Positions 15,073 to 24,070 of a stretch of DNA of 64,000 bases are shown piece after piece. Numbering within the stretch: position 1 is the stretch's first letter; each line of letters starts with the position of its first letter. The notes below the pieces were generated by a model. It was not told where the DNA came from. It ran no database searches and was given only the letters and a program-made list of their open reading frames with translations. Made by a program: the position numbers and the translations under genes. The stretch lies in the NCBI RefSeq assembly GCF_002940205.1, contig NZ_MDSK01000010.1, positions 74,127 to 138,126 on the forward strand, given 5' to 3'. This DNA comes from Xanthomonas arboricola pv. guizotiae. Lineage in GTDB: Bacteria > Pseudomonadota > Gammaproteobacteria > Xanthomonadales > Xanthomonadaceae.

Positions 15073-18000
15073 CTACGGCTGCACCACCGTCATCGTCGCT
15101 GGCGTGCTGCGCCCCACGCCGCGCAGTTCCGGGCGGTACATGTCTTCCACCAACGATGGTGGCACCGTGTACGTGCCCGGGGTGACTGCGCGCACCAGGT
15201 AATACAGCTGCGCCTTGCTGCCCGAGGACAGCGCCAGCGCGGCCACGTAGCGGTCGTCGCGGAACTCTTCGTGCTTGAGGTCGGCGGCGCTGGAACGCTC
15301 GCTGATGCCGATGCCGTCCACCACCACGTCGGCCCATTGCTTGGCATCGCCGAGATTGAAGTTCTCGATCTCCAGGCCGGCCGGCAACAGGTCGGTCAGC
15401 AGCGCGTCCGGCATGTTGCTGTTGGCGGTGATGGTGACGCGCACGATCAGCGCTTCGCCTTCCTTCAAGGCACGCGGCGTCCACGGTTTGCCGTCGGTGG
15501 TGTACCAGCTGCGCTCCACGCTGAGGGTGCGCGTGTCCGGCTCCGGTGCGCTGCGCGGGATGCCGGCCACTTCCAGGCTGGCGTACATCGGTGCCTCGCC
15601 CTGCGGTGCGAACTGCACGCCGCGCGCCAGGGCGGCGCTGTCGAAACTGCGCCCGAACAGGCGTGCCGGCGCAATCTCCTGCGTCTGGCCGCCAACGGTC
15701 AGGGTGCCGGACACCTGCTTGCCCTGCCCGACCATCAAGGCCTTGCCCAGGCGCGCCAGCGCCACCTGCTCCTGCGTACTCAGCCACAGCCAGCCGGTGG
15801 CGCGGCGTGCATCCAGCGCGCGGCCCAGTGCCACTGCGCGGGTGTCGTACTCGGGCCTGGACAAGCCACGCTCGTGCAGCAGCGCCATCATCAAGGCATC
15901 GTCGCGGATCGCGCTGCCGTAATCGGCGAAGTACGGCGGACGCTCGCTGCTGTCCTTGGCAAAACCCGCCTTGATCGCCGCCTGCCCACGCTTGGTGTCG
16001 CCCTGCAGCGACAACGCGGCGCCCAGATGCACCAGCGACAAGCCGGTCAGCGCCTTGTCGCGCTGGTTGTCGTACAGCGCGCGCAGCGTGCCCAGCGGGG
16101 CGCGGTTGACGCGTGCCAGCACATAGCCGGACCAGGCCTGGTTGGCGAACTTCAGGCTATCGCGGCGGTCCTGCCCGTAGAACTCGTTGCCACCGGACAG
16201 CAGGTCCTCGCTGAGCCGATTGAGCGCCTTCTGCAGCACGTTGTCGGGCACCGCAAAACCGGCGTCCTTGGCGTCGAGCAGGAATTCGGCGATGTACGGG
16301 GTCAGGCCCGGATTGATGTAGCCATCGTCGCCCCACATCGAAAAATGCCCGCTGGCGATCTGCATCGAGGCCAGGCGACCGAATGCGCCTTCCATGCGCT
16401 CGCGGCGCTTGACCGCCTCCAGCCCCTTGGTGCCCAGTGCCCTGGCGGTGGCATCGTCGAGCAAGAGCGCGGCGTAGCCCTTGCTGGTGGTCTGCTCGGC
16501 GCAGCCGTACGGGTACTCCAGGGCGCCTTGCAGGGCGCTTGCGAAGGGAATCGGCGGCAGTGCGCTGACCACCATGCGCGCGGTCACCGAGCCGGCCATC
16601 AGGCCATCGGCAACGCCGCTGTCCAGGGTGATCGGCGCCAGCGGATCGAGCACGCGCGTCTGCGCACGCAACACCTGCGGCCAGCCGGCACGCACCGGCA
16701 GCTCGTAGCTGCGGTCGGCCTTGAAGCCGTTGCCGTCCACACGCACGCGCACCTTGGCCACGCTATAGCCTTCGGTGGCGCTCAGCGGGAAGCTCAGCGT
16801 CTGCTTGGCGTCCACGCCAAGCTTGACGCTACGCGCCGCCTCGGCGATGGCCAGCGGGCCGATCCCGTCCACGCGCACATTGAACTCGCCTGGCTTGCCG
16901 GTGAAGTTCTGCACATCCAGCGTCACCGTGCTGCGGTCGCCCGGTGCCATCACACGCGGCATGCTGGCCTCGGCCAGGATCGGCGCACGCACCACGGTTT
17001 CCACCGCGTGGTTGCCGAACCGCGTATCCGAATACACCAACGCCGACACCCGCAAGGTGCCGTTGAAATCCGGCACCGGCAGTTGCACGCGCGCATTGCC
17101 CTTGGCATCGAGCTTCACCGCGCCGGAGAACAGGTCAACGGTCTGCACGCGCGCGGTCGGGCGCTTGGCCTGCGGCAAGGCTTCCAGCGCCATGTCGCCG
17201 CCGAACTTGAGCTTGCCGCTGGCGCCTTCAAAACTTTCGATCACCCGGCCATAGATGTCGTAGGCATCGGTGCCCAGACGACGCTGCGCGAAGAACTGCG
17301 CGTTGGCATCGGGCACCGGGAAGCGGGTGATGTTGAGGATGCCCACGTCCACCGCCGAAATGGTCACGTGCGCCGCCTTGCCGGCCAGCTCGGGCACGCT
17401 CACCGTCACCGGCAACGCCTGCTCGGGGCGCATCTGTTTGGGCGCAGCCAGGCCCACCGCCACGCGTCGCGCCTTGCGATCCATCGGCACATACGCCACG
17501 CCCACCGCACGCGCCGGGGTGATCTTGCTCGGCGCACTGCCGCCGCGGAACACCAGCGCGGTGACGTAGACATCGTGGCGTTCCCACGCGTCGGTCACCG
17601 GAATTTCGAAGCTGCTGCCTGGCTTGACGTCGATGTCCTGCACGTACAGCAGCTTGTCGCTTTCCACCAGCAGCACGCCCTTGCCGGCATGCGGCGGGGT
17701 CAGCGTGACGGTGAGCGTGTCGCCGGCGCGATAGGCGGTCTTGTCCAAGGCCAGCTTGACCTTGTCCGGGCGCGCGTCCAGACCGCGATTTTCGTCGTTC
17801 CAGCTCCAGCCGGCACGGAACGGGTAGCGCGTGGTCAGCCCGGTGGACGGGTCGAACACATCCAGGCGGTACTCGCCCCACTCCACCGGGACCTCGAGCT
17901 TGGCGTTGCCGCCGGCGATGTCGAGCGTGCGCGTGTCCTTGTTCTCGAAGCGGCGGGTGAAGTCGTAATCCCAATGGTCGTCGGTGTAGTTCCAGTGGTA

Positions 18001-20010
18001 GTCGCGCAGCTCGCGCACCAGCGTGGCCTTCAGGCCCTTGCCCGGTTGTGGCTTGCCATCGGCATCCACGCGGGTGATTTCGAAGCGCGCGGTGCCGTTG
18101 GCGTCGGTGCCGTCCTTGTCGTCGAACAGGGGGCGCACGCCGACCAGTGCCTTGGCCGGCCACAGCACGCGCTTGACGCTGCGGGTGACGGTGCGCCCGC
18201 CGGTCTCGTACACGCTGCCCGAGACCACCGCCGCGATCGTGCTGACCGGCTTGGCTTCGGCAGGCAGCGCGATGTCTTCGCGCACTACGCCATCGCTGCC
18301 GAACTCGGTATCGATCACGTCCTTGGCGTCGCGCGGCAGCTCCAGCGTGGGGTCGCCGAAGAACCAGCCCGGCAAGGACTCGAGCGGATGCTGCTCGACG
18401 CTGACCGCAAGCTTGGCGGTGAAACGGTTGCCCTCGGCCGGCGCGCCATACAGGTACGCGGCATTGGCGACCAGCGTGAACGGCTGGCCGGCGCTCAGGG
18501 TCTTTTGGGTGCTGTCCAGATCCAGCTTCATGCGCTCGGGCAGGAACTCTTCCACGCGCACGGTCATGCCCTGCACGGCGTCCTTGCTGGCCGGATCGGT
18601 GCGGAATTCCACCTGCCAGCGGCCGGTCGGCGCATCGGCCGGAATCTGCTGGCTGAACTCGAAATAGCCCTGCTCGCCCGGCTGCAGCCTGGTCTCGCGG
18701 AAGGTCTTGCCGTCCGGCTGCTTGAGGCGCAGGAACACCGGCTGCCCGCCTTTCGTCGGCCCGGCGGTCGGCTTGCCGTCGTTGTCGCGCAGGATCGCCG
18801 ACACGCGCATGGTCTCGCCGGGGCGATACAGGTCGCGACCGGCCCAGGCGAACACGTCGAACCAGGCGCTCTCGCGCCCGGCCACTGCGAATTCGCTCAG
18901 GTCCAGCGCCGGCTGGTTGAACGGCAGCACCGAGATATCGGTCTTGCTGCGCGCCACCAGCACGTGGCCGGCATCGAGCGTGTAGTTGAGCAGCGCATTG
19001 CCGTTGCCGTCGGTGGCGCCCTTGAGGAATAGCTCGCCCTTGGCATCGAGGATGCGCACTTCCACGTTCTTGATCGGCTCGCCGCTCTGCAACGAGGCGG
19101 TGTGCACGAACAGCTTGTCCTTGTAGGCGCGCGTGTGCAGGCCGATGTCGCTGACGGTGAAGAACGCGGTATCGAAGCCATTGTCGAAACTGCCGGCACG
19201 CTTCATCACCGCAAAGTACAGGCCCGGCTCCTGCAGCTCCTTGATGTCCTGCGTGGGCAGGTAGGTCAGCACGCGCTCGTTCTGCTTGCCGCCGAGAATG
19301 AAACGATTGACATAGACCGGGTCGGCCAGCTTGGACAACGGCTGCTTGTCGCTGTAGTCGCTCTCCAGCTCCCAGCTGCCGCGACGACCGCCGCGCTGGA
19401 ACTGCTGGAAAAATGCCGGCAGCGACTTCTCGCGTACGCGCAGGAACTCCACGTCCACTTCCGGCACGTTGACCGACACCACCGGCAGGCCGCGGCTCTC
19501 GCGTGCCGGCAGCACGCTGCCTTGCGAAGCGAACCCGGCCACCGGCTTGAGCGCGCCGGTGTAGACCTTCTGCTTGAGCGGCTTGCCCAGGCGGCTGCCA
19601 TCGGCGGCCAGCAGGTTGGCGTCGACCAGCACGGTGTAGTCCTTGGCCGCTTCCACGTACGGGTAGCGCAGCGTCTTGCCGTCGTCGGACAGCGTCCAGC
19701 TGCTGTCGCCGGTGCCGACCTTTTCCTCGAAACGCACCAGCGCATCGAAGTCCTGCGTGCCCACCAACGGCCGCGAGAATTCCAGCGCCAGCGATAGTCC
19801 ATCGCTGGTCTGGTCGGGATAGGCGCGCGCCAGCGCAAAGCCGGTGATGGCCTGCTTGTCGGCCTTGATCGCCTCGCCAGTGGCGGCAGGCAGCTGGCCG
19901 CTTTCGTTGCGCTTGCACGCCACCGCGCCGATCGCCACGCCCAGCAAGACCGCCCACAGCAGCATGCGCCGCGTGCCAAGCCAGTTCGTCCCTGATTGCT
20001 GCCTGTCCAT
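15073..20010 (-). CDS. yfhM: Bacterial alpha-2-macroglobulin lipoprotein (YfhM type)
   Basis: 1645 residues. The lipoprotein signal ends at GAVAC (Cys32), so the protein is lipidated and periplasmic. Macroglobulin-like MG domains are followed by a bait region. The thioester motif CAEQ in YPYGCAEQTTSKGY is near residue 1170, then the alpha-helical thioester domain and the C-terminal receptor-binding-like domain. The family traps proteases that breach the outer membrane and is thought to cooperate with PBP1C in repair. The intact Cys and Gln predict a working thioester. pbpC, usually adjacent, lies 5.2 kb downstream on the same strand. Confidence 0.95.
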   Translation of the reverse strand: MDRQQSGTNWLGTRRMLLWAVLLGVAIGAVACKRNESGQLPAATGEAIKADKQAITGFALARAYPDQTSDGLSLALEFSRPLVGTQDFDALVRFEEKVGTGDSSWTLSDDGKTLRYPYVEAAKDYTVLVDANLLAADGSRLGKPLKQKVYTGALKPVAGFASQGSVLPARESRGLPVVSVNVPEVDVEFLRVREKSLPAFFQQFQRGGRRGSWELESDYSDKQPLSKLADPVYVNRFILGGKQNERVLTYLPTQDIKELQEPGLYFAVMKRAGSFDNGFDTAFFTVSDIGLHTRAYKDKLFVHTASLQSGEPIKNVEVRILDAKGELFLKGATDGNGNALLNYTLDAGHVLVARSKTDISVLPFNQPALDLSEFAVAGRESAWFDVFAWAGRDLYRPGETMRVSAILRDNDGKPTAGPTKGGQPVFLRLKQPDGKTFRETRLQPGEQGYFEFSQQIPADAPTGRWQVEFRTDPASKDAVQGMTVRVEEFLPERMKLDLDSTQKTLSAGQPFTLVANAAYLYGAPAEGNRFTAKLAVSVEQHPLESLPGWFFGDPTLELPRDAKDVIDTEFGSDGVVREDIALPAEAKPVSTIAAVVSGSVYETGGRTVTRSVKRVLWPAKALVGVRPLFDDKDGTDANGTARFEITRVDADGKPQPGKGLKATLVRELRDYHWNYTDDHWDYDFTRRFENKDTRTLDIAGGNAKLEVPVEWGEYRLDVFDPSTGLTTRYPFRAGWSWNDENRGLDARPDKVKLALDKTAYRAGDTLTVTLTPPHAGKGVLLVESDKLLYVQDIDVKPGSSFEIPVTDAWERHDVYVTALVFRGGSAPSKITPARAVGVAYVPMDRKARRVAVGLAAPKQMRPEQALPVTVSVPELAGKAAHVTISAVDVGILNITRFPVPDANAQFFAQRRLGTDAYDIYGRVIESFEGASGKLKFGGDMALEALPQAKRPTARVQTVDLFSGAVKLDAKGNARVQLPVPDFNGTLRVSALVYSDTRFGNHAVETVVRAPILAEASMPRVMAPGDRSTVTLDVQNFTGKPGEFNVRVDGIGPLAIAEAARSVKLGVDAKQTLSFPLSATEGYSVAKVRVRVDGNGFKADRSYELPVRAGWPQVLRAQTRVLDPLAPITLDSGVADGLMAGSVTARMVVSALPPIPFASALQGALEYPYGCAEQTTSKGYAALLLDDATARALGTKGLEAVKRRERMEGAFGRLASMQIASGHFSMWGDDGYINPGLTPYIAEFLLDAKDAGFAVPDNVLQKALNRLSEDLLSGGNEFYGQDRRDSLKFANQAWSGYVLARVNRAPLGTLRALYDNQRDKALTGLSLVHLGAALSLQGDTKRGQAAIKAGFAKDSSERPPYFADYGSAIRDDALMMALLHERGLSRPEYDTRAVALGRALDARRATGWLWLSTQEQVALARLGKALMVGQGKQVSGTLTVGGQTQEIAPARLFGRSFDSAALARGVQFAPQGEAPMYASLEVAGIPRSAPEPDTRTLSVERSWYTTDGKPWTPRALKEGEALIVRVTITANSNMPDALLTDLLPAGLEIENFNLGDAKQWADVVVDGIGISERSSAADLKHEEFRDDRYVAALALSSGSKAQLYYLVRAVTPGTYTVPPSLVEDMYRPELRGVGRSTPATMTVVQP

Positions 20011-20082
20011 TCGCGCTATCCCACGACTAAGGCGGCCAGTATAGCGGCGCGCATCCTGCGGAGGCCGCGCACGGCAGCCCCG

Positions 20083-20556
20083 CCCTCATCCGGCGCTGCG
20101 CGCCACCTTCTCCCGCCTGCGGGAGAAGGCAAGGGCGATGCTGCGCCACCTCCACGCTGCCAACGCTGTCTTCCCGCCTGCCAATGCTGCCCTGCTCCGC
20201 CTGCCAATGCCGCCCTCCCCTCCGCCTGCGGGGGAAGGCAAGGGCGATGCTGCGCCACCTCCACGCTGCCAACGCTGTCTTCCCGCCTGCCAATGCTGCC
20301 CTGCTCCGCTTGCCAATGCCGCCTTCCCCCGCCTGCGGGGGAAGGCAAAGGCGATGCTGCGCCACCTCCACGCTGCCAACGCTGTCTTCCCGCCTGCCAA
20401 CGCTGGCCGTCCCGCTTGCCAACGCTGTCTTCCCGCTTGCCAATGCTGCCTTCCCCCGCCTGCGGGGGAAGGTGCCCGAAGGGCGGATGGGGGCGTTTCA
20501 AACTCACCCACCGTCATCCCGCGCTGCGCGCCACCGTCTCCCGCAAGCGGGAGAGG
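20083..20556. repeat. Cluster of about 108-bp tandem repeats plus REP-like hairpins
   Basis: Nearly the whole 20011-20587 gap is repeat. A unit starting GAAGGCAAGGGCGATGCTGC occurs at 20125, 20234 and 20341 (spacing 109 and 107), with shorter nested repeats of GCCAACGCTGTCTTCCCGC. Each unit is preceded by a hairpin (CCCGCCTGCGGG). The left end (20083-20129) and right end (20513-20556) carry the CGGCGCTGCGCGCCACC hairpin also present, inverted, at 3502 and 3642. No gene is supported here. Confidence 0.9.
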
Positions 20557-20587
20557 GATGCCCAGAAAAGGCCTTCGGCAAGCTCGC

Positions 20588-21589
20588 TCAGCGCAGCAGT
20601 TGCTGCATGTACAGGTCGATCAACGCCGGCTTGTACGCACGCAGGCAGGCCTGCACGTTCGGCGCCCCAGTGCCTTCGCGGGTGTAGCCCTGCGCATCGA
20701 CGTCCAGATGCAGCGGCGTGGTCGGGCACAGGTCGGGGCGCAGCAGCCAGGCCACCGGCACTGCGTCGAACAGGGTCGGGGTGGCGCTGGCCCAGGGCTG
20801 ATCGGTATTGCGCCACTGGTAATACAGCTGGGTGAGCGCATCGGTGAGCCCATCGCCATGTGCAAACAAGGCGATGCGCTCGGGTTCTTCCAGCGTGATC
20901 TGGGTGGCGTCCAGCGGCAGCAATACGATCGGCACGCCGGCCGCGAACACCCGCTGCGCCGCCGGTACATCGGAGAGGATGTTGTACTCCGGCGCCGGCG
21001 CACTGGCCGGCCGATAGGCCGACTTGCCGTAGCCGACGCGTACCGACCCGCCCATCGCCACGATGCGCTTGAGCCTGGCAAAGCCGGCCGGGTCGCGCTG
21101 CTGCGCCACTGCGGCGTCGGTCATCGGCCCCAACACCAGCAAGGTCACCTTGCCAGGATGCAGGCGCGCCTGCTGCAGGATCATCGCCGCCGCATCCGGC
21201 AGCTGGCCGGGCAACTGTCCCCTGGCGGCCCAGCGCGCCTGGCTGAAGGGGATCGCGCTGGTGGTGCGTGCGCCCACCGCCAACGGAATCTCGCTGCGCC
21301 CGGCCTGCTGCAACAGGCGCTGCAGCAACTGCGCACGCACGCTGGTATCGCCCCAGGCCGATGCGATGCCCAGCACATGCAGCTGCGGGCTACGCAGCAG
21401 CAGCCCGAGCGCAAACGCATCGTCGATGTCGTCGCCGATATCGGTGGAGACCACCAGCAACTCGGAGGACGTCGACGTGGGCATTGGCGCCGGCTGCGCG
21501 GCGGTGGCGGCAGGCGTCTGCGCCCATGCCACTGTCGACGCACACCACAACCCCAGCATCCACCACATGTTTCGCCATCTCCGCTGCAT
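20588..21589 (-). CDS. Secreted inosine-uridine-type nucleoside hydrolase
   Basis: 333 residues from MQRRWRNMWW, giving a Sec signal peptide ending around VAWA (about 23). The N-terminal calcium-binding and catalytic Asp cluster is VVSTDIGDDIDDAFAL. ILSDVPAAQRVF and the C-terminal region fit the IunH fold. The enzyme cleaves nucleosides to base and ribose; with a signal peptide it would act on nucleosides in the periplasm. An intrinsic terminator (21609-21640) separates it from the upstream TonB receptor, so co-transcription with that gene is probably limited. Confidence 0.88.
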   Translation of the reverse strand: MQRRWRNMWWMLGLWCASTVAWAQTPAATAAQPAPMPTSTSSELLVVSTDIGDDIDDAFALGLLLRSPQLHVLGIASAWGDTSVRAQLLQRLLQQAGRSEIPLAVGARTTSAIPFSQARWAARGQLPGQLPDAAAMILQQARLHPGKVTLLVLGPMTDAAVAQQRDPAGFARLKRIVAMGGSVRVGYGKSAYRPASAPAPEYNILSDVPAAQRVFAAGVPIVLLPLDATQITLEEPERIALFAHGDGLTDALTQLYYQWRNTDQPWASATPTLFDAVPVAWLLRPDLCPTTPLHLDVDAQGYTREGTGAPNVQACLRAYKPALIDLYMQQLLR

Positions 21590-21608
21590 GCATCCACTCC
21601 TGCGACCA

Positions 21609-21640
21609 TAAAAAAACCGCCGGCATGTTGGCCGGCGGTT
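21609..21640 (-). terminator. Intrinsic terminator of the TonB receptor gene
   Basis: Perfect 10-bp stem (AACCGCCGGC / GCCGGCGGTT, 6-nt loop) at 21615-21640, followed on the minus strand by a run of Ts (complement of A 21611-21616). It begins 25 bp after the receptor stop. Confidence 0.9.
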
Positions 21641-21665
21641 CGCTAGTGCTACACCACGACGCCGA

Positions 21666-23882
21666 TCAGAAGTTGGCGCGGAACTGCGCACCGACGATGC
21701 GCGGGTCGTTGATGAAGCCGGTGAGGTTGTTGAAGTCGATCGCACCGGTCACGCGGATCTGGTTGGTGCAGTTGCGGCAGAACACCGACAACTCATACGC
21801 GCCCGCGCCCCAGTTGTAGCCGATCTTGGCGCCGCCTTCGACCAGCGGCTGGCCGGTGAACTCCTTGGAGTCGTACAGGAAGAAGTTCACTTCGCTGCGG
21901 TAGGACCAGTCGGTGTAGAAGAACAGCTCGCCGTCGTTGCCCATCGGGATGCCGTAACGCAGGGTGGCGTTGGCCATCCACTTGGCAGCCTGCGGCAGGT
22001 CGTTGCCGTCGATGATGGCGTTGCCGGCCGCATTGAGCGGGTCGGTCACGGTGCAGGTGCGGCACACGCCCACCGACAGGGCCGGGTCGTCGATGCGGGT
22101 CCAGTTGTAGGCGCCGCCGGCGGTGAGGCGCAGGTTCTGGGTGAGCAGCGCTTCGAAGTCGAACTCGGCGCCGCGCGCCTTGGTCTTGTCGGCGTTGAGC
22201 AGGCGCACGTCGTTGGAGACGCCGCCCACCGCGGTGAGCTGCTGGTTCTTGACGCGGAAATCGTAGATGTCGAAGCTCAGACGCGCGCGGTTGTCGAACA
22301 GGTCGGACTTGATGCCGATCTCGAACGAATCCACCGTCTCCGGCTCGGCCACGGTCAGCGGCGCGGTGCCCGAGGGCACGCCGAAGCTGGCGCCGCGGAA
22401 ACCGCGTGCGGCACGGGCGTACACGTTGACGTCGTCGTTGATGGCGAAGGTGGCCGCCAGATCGCCGGTGACCTTGGAGTTGTCGGTCTCGCCGCTGGAC
22501 GGCTCGACCAGCGTGACGCGGTCCAGCGCCAGCACGTCGAAGGTCTTCTTGTCGTAGGTGTAGCGGATGCCGGCGCGCAGGTTCAGGCGATCGGTCGCCG
22601 CATAATTCAACGAGCCGAATGCCGCCCACGAGGTGTTGCGCTGGCGGGTCAGCTGGTAGCTGGCCAGGTCGCCGCCGCTGAAGGTGTTGTAGGTGTAGTT
22701 TTCGCCTTCCACATCGTCGTGGAAGTAGTACAGGCCGGCCTGCCAGTTGAGCGGGCCGTCGTATTGCGATTCGGCACGCAGTTCCTGGCTGTACTGGTCC
22801 AGGCTCTTGATGCCGCCGGCGGTTTCCACCGGGAACGGAATCACGCCCGGGCCGGACGGCGGTGCGAACACCGCGCCGAAGCCGCCATCGATATCGCCGC
22901 GGCTGTAGTACTTGCCGATGCCTTCGTAAGCGGTGATCGAGTGCAACGCGATGTCGCCCAGGTCCCAGCTCAGGTTGGCGCTGCCGCCGTAGGTCTGCAG
23001 TTCCTGGGTGTTGGCGCCGTCGATGAAGGATTTCTCTTCGTCGAAGCCATCCACCAGCTGGTTGGTGCCGGGCTGGATGATGTTGGCGCGGAACAGCCGC
23101 GCGGTGCCGTCCAGGTGACGCGCATGCGCGTTGAACAGCGCGCTGAAATCGTCGCTGGCCTGGTACAGCAGCTGCAGGCGCACGGCCGAATCGGTATAGC
23201 CTTCCAGATCGCGGCCGTCGCGGTTTTCCACCCAGTCGTCGCGGCGCTGGCCCAACGTGGACAGACGCGCCGCCCAATGCTCGCCCATGGCGATGCTCAG
23301 GCCGCTTTCCAGCGTCATGGTGCCGTAGGTGCCGTAGGACAGGCTGGCGTAGCCGTCATTGGCGCCGATGGTCGGCTTGACCGAATTGAACTTGACCACG
23401 CCGGCCGGCGTGTTGCGGCCGAACAGCGTGCCCTGCGGGCCGCGCAGCACTTCCAGGCCTTCCAGATCGAAGATCGGGAAGCCCTTCAGGAATGCGTTTT
23501 CCTGCACCACGTCGTCATAGATCAGCGACACCGGCTGCGAGGCATAGGTGTTGAAGTCGGTATTGCCGTAGCCGCGGATGTACACGCGCGGGAACACACG
23601 GCCGTTGGACGATTCGATGTTGAGGCTGGGCGCCTTGCCCGCAAGCACGCGGATATCCGAGCCGCTGGTGGAGATGGCATCCAGGAATTCCGGACGCAGC
23701 ACCGATGCCGAGACCGGCACGTCCTTGGAATCTTCCGAGCGGCGCTCGACCGTGACCTTGACCGCGTCCAGGCGCACGACACCGTCGTCGCCGGGCGCCT
23801 GCTGGGCAGCGGCATGGAGCGGGAGAAGGGAAGCAACGGCAACGGCGAGCGCGCTGATCTTGAGCGACCGGCTGGCGGACAT
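21666..23882 (-). CDS. TonB-dependent outer-membrane receptor
   Basis: 738 residues. The signal peptide ends at AAAQ (about 26). A TonB-box-like LDAVKVTVERR (about 38-48) leads to a plug domain with FPRVYIRGYGNTD and VLRGPQGTLFGRNTPAGVV, then a barrel ending in a C-terminal Phe (QFRANF). The layout resembles FyuA-like and Sphingomonas/Xanthomonas receptors. Two CxxC pairs near the C-terminus (CRTC, CRNC) are uncommon in barrel proteins. Ligand unknown. A 16-bp perfect palindrome about 105 bp upstream could be an operator, and a terminator follows the gene, so it is probably a single-gene unit. Confidence 0.9.
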   Translation of the reverse strand: MSASRSLKISALAVAVASLLPLHAAAQQAPGDDGVVRLDAVKVTVERRSEDSKDVPVSASVLRPEFLDAISTSGSDIRVLAGKAPSLNIESSNGRVFPRVYIRGYGNTDFNTYASQPVSLIYDDVVQENAFLKGFPIFDLEGLEVLRGPQGTLFGRNTPAGVVKFNSVKPTIGANDGYASLSYGTYGTMTLESGLSIAMGEHWAARLSTLGQRRDDWVENRDGRDLEGYTDSAVRLQLLYQASDDFSALFNAHARHLDGTARLFRANIIQPGTNQLVDGFDEEKSFIDGANTQELQTYGGSANLSWDLGDIALHSITAYEGIGKYYSRGDIDGGFGAVFAPPSGPGVIPFPVETAGGIKSLDQYSQELRAESQYDGPLNWQAGLYYFHDDVEGENYTYNTFSGGDLASYQLTRQRNTSWAAFGSLNYAATDRLNLRAGIRYTYDKKTFDVLALDRVTLVEPSSGETDNSKVTGDLAATFAINDDVNVYARAARGFRGASFGVPSGTAPLTVAEPETVDSFEIGIKSDLFDNRARLSFDIYDFRVKNQQLTAVGGVSNDVRLLNADKTKARGAEFDFEALLTQNLRLTAGGAYNWTRIDDPALSVGVCRTCTVTDPLNAAGNAIIDGNDLPQAAKWMANATLRYGIPMGNDGELFFYTDWSYRSEVNFFLYDSKEFTGQPLVEGGAKIGYNWGAGAYELSVFCRNCTNQIRVTGAIDFNNLTGFINDPRIVGAQFRANF

Positions 23883-23986
23883 GGGAAGACTCCGAATTCG
23901 GTTGGCGGAGCGGCCTGATCTGCATGCCGCGTTGCAACAGAATTAACACGATTTACACAAATTTGGCAGAGCGCGTGCGAAAAAGT

Positions 23987-24002
23987 TTTTCGAATTCGAA
24001 AA
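23987..24002. promoter_or_regulatory. 16-bp perfect palindrome upstream of the TonB receptor
   Basis: TTTTCGAATTCGAAAA is self-complementary and sits in the only A+T-rich stretch nearby (23935-24030), with a partial second half-site TTCGAATT at about 24007. It lies 105-120 bp before the receptor start, suiting a repressor or activator site. The regulator is unknown. Confidence 0.5.
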
Positions 24003-24070
24003 TGCGTTCGAATTAATGCAACACGCCCGTGCAATTTGTGCGTTGGGGCCTGCCCGGTCTCAGCGGGCGA

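Noticed and set aside
15271-19032. Plus-strand frame of over 1250 codons opposite the macroglobulin gene
   Set aside because: Same reason: the opposite strand encodes a full alpha-2-macroglobulin with lipobox and thioester, and this frame has mirror composition only.
20040-20580. Pro/Cys-rich frames across the tandem repeats near 20.1-20.5 kb
   Set aside because: Repetition in all three frames follows the DNA repeat, not a protein; no start signal.
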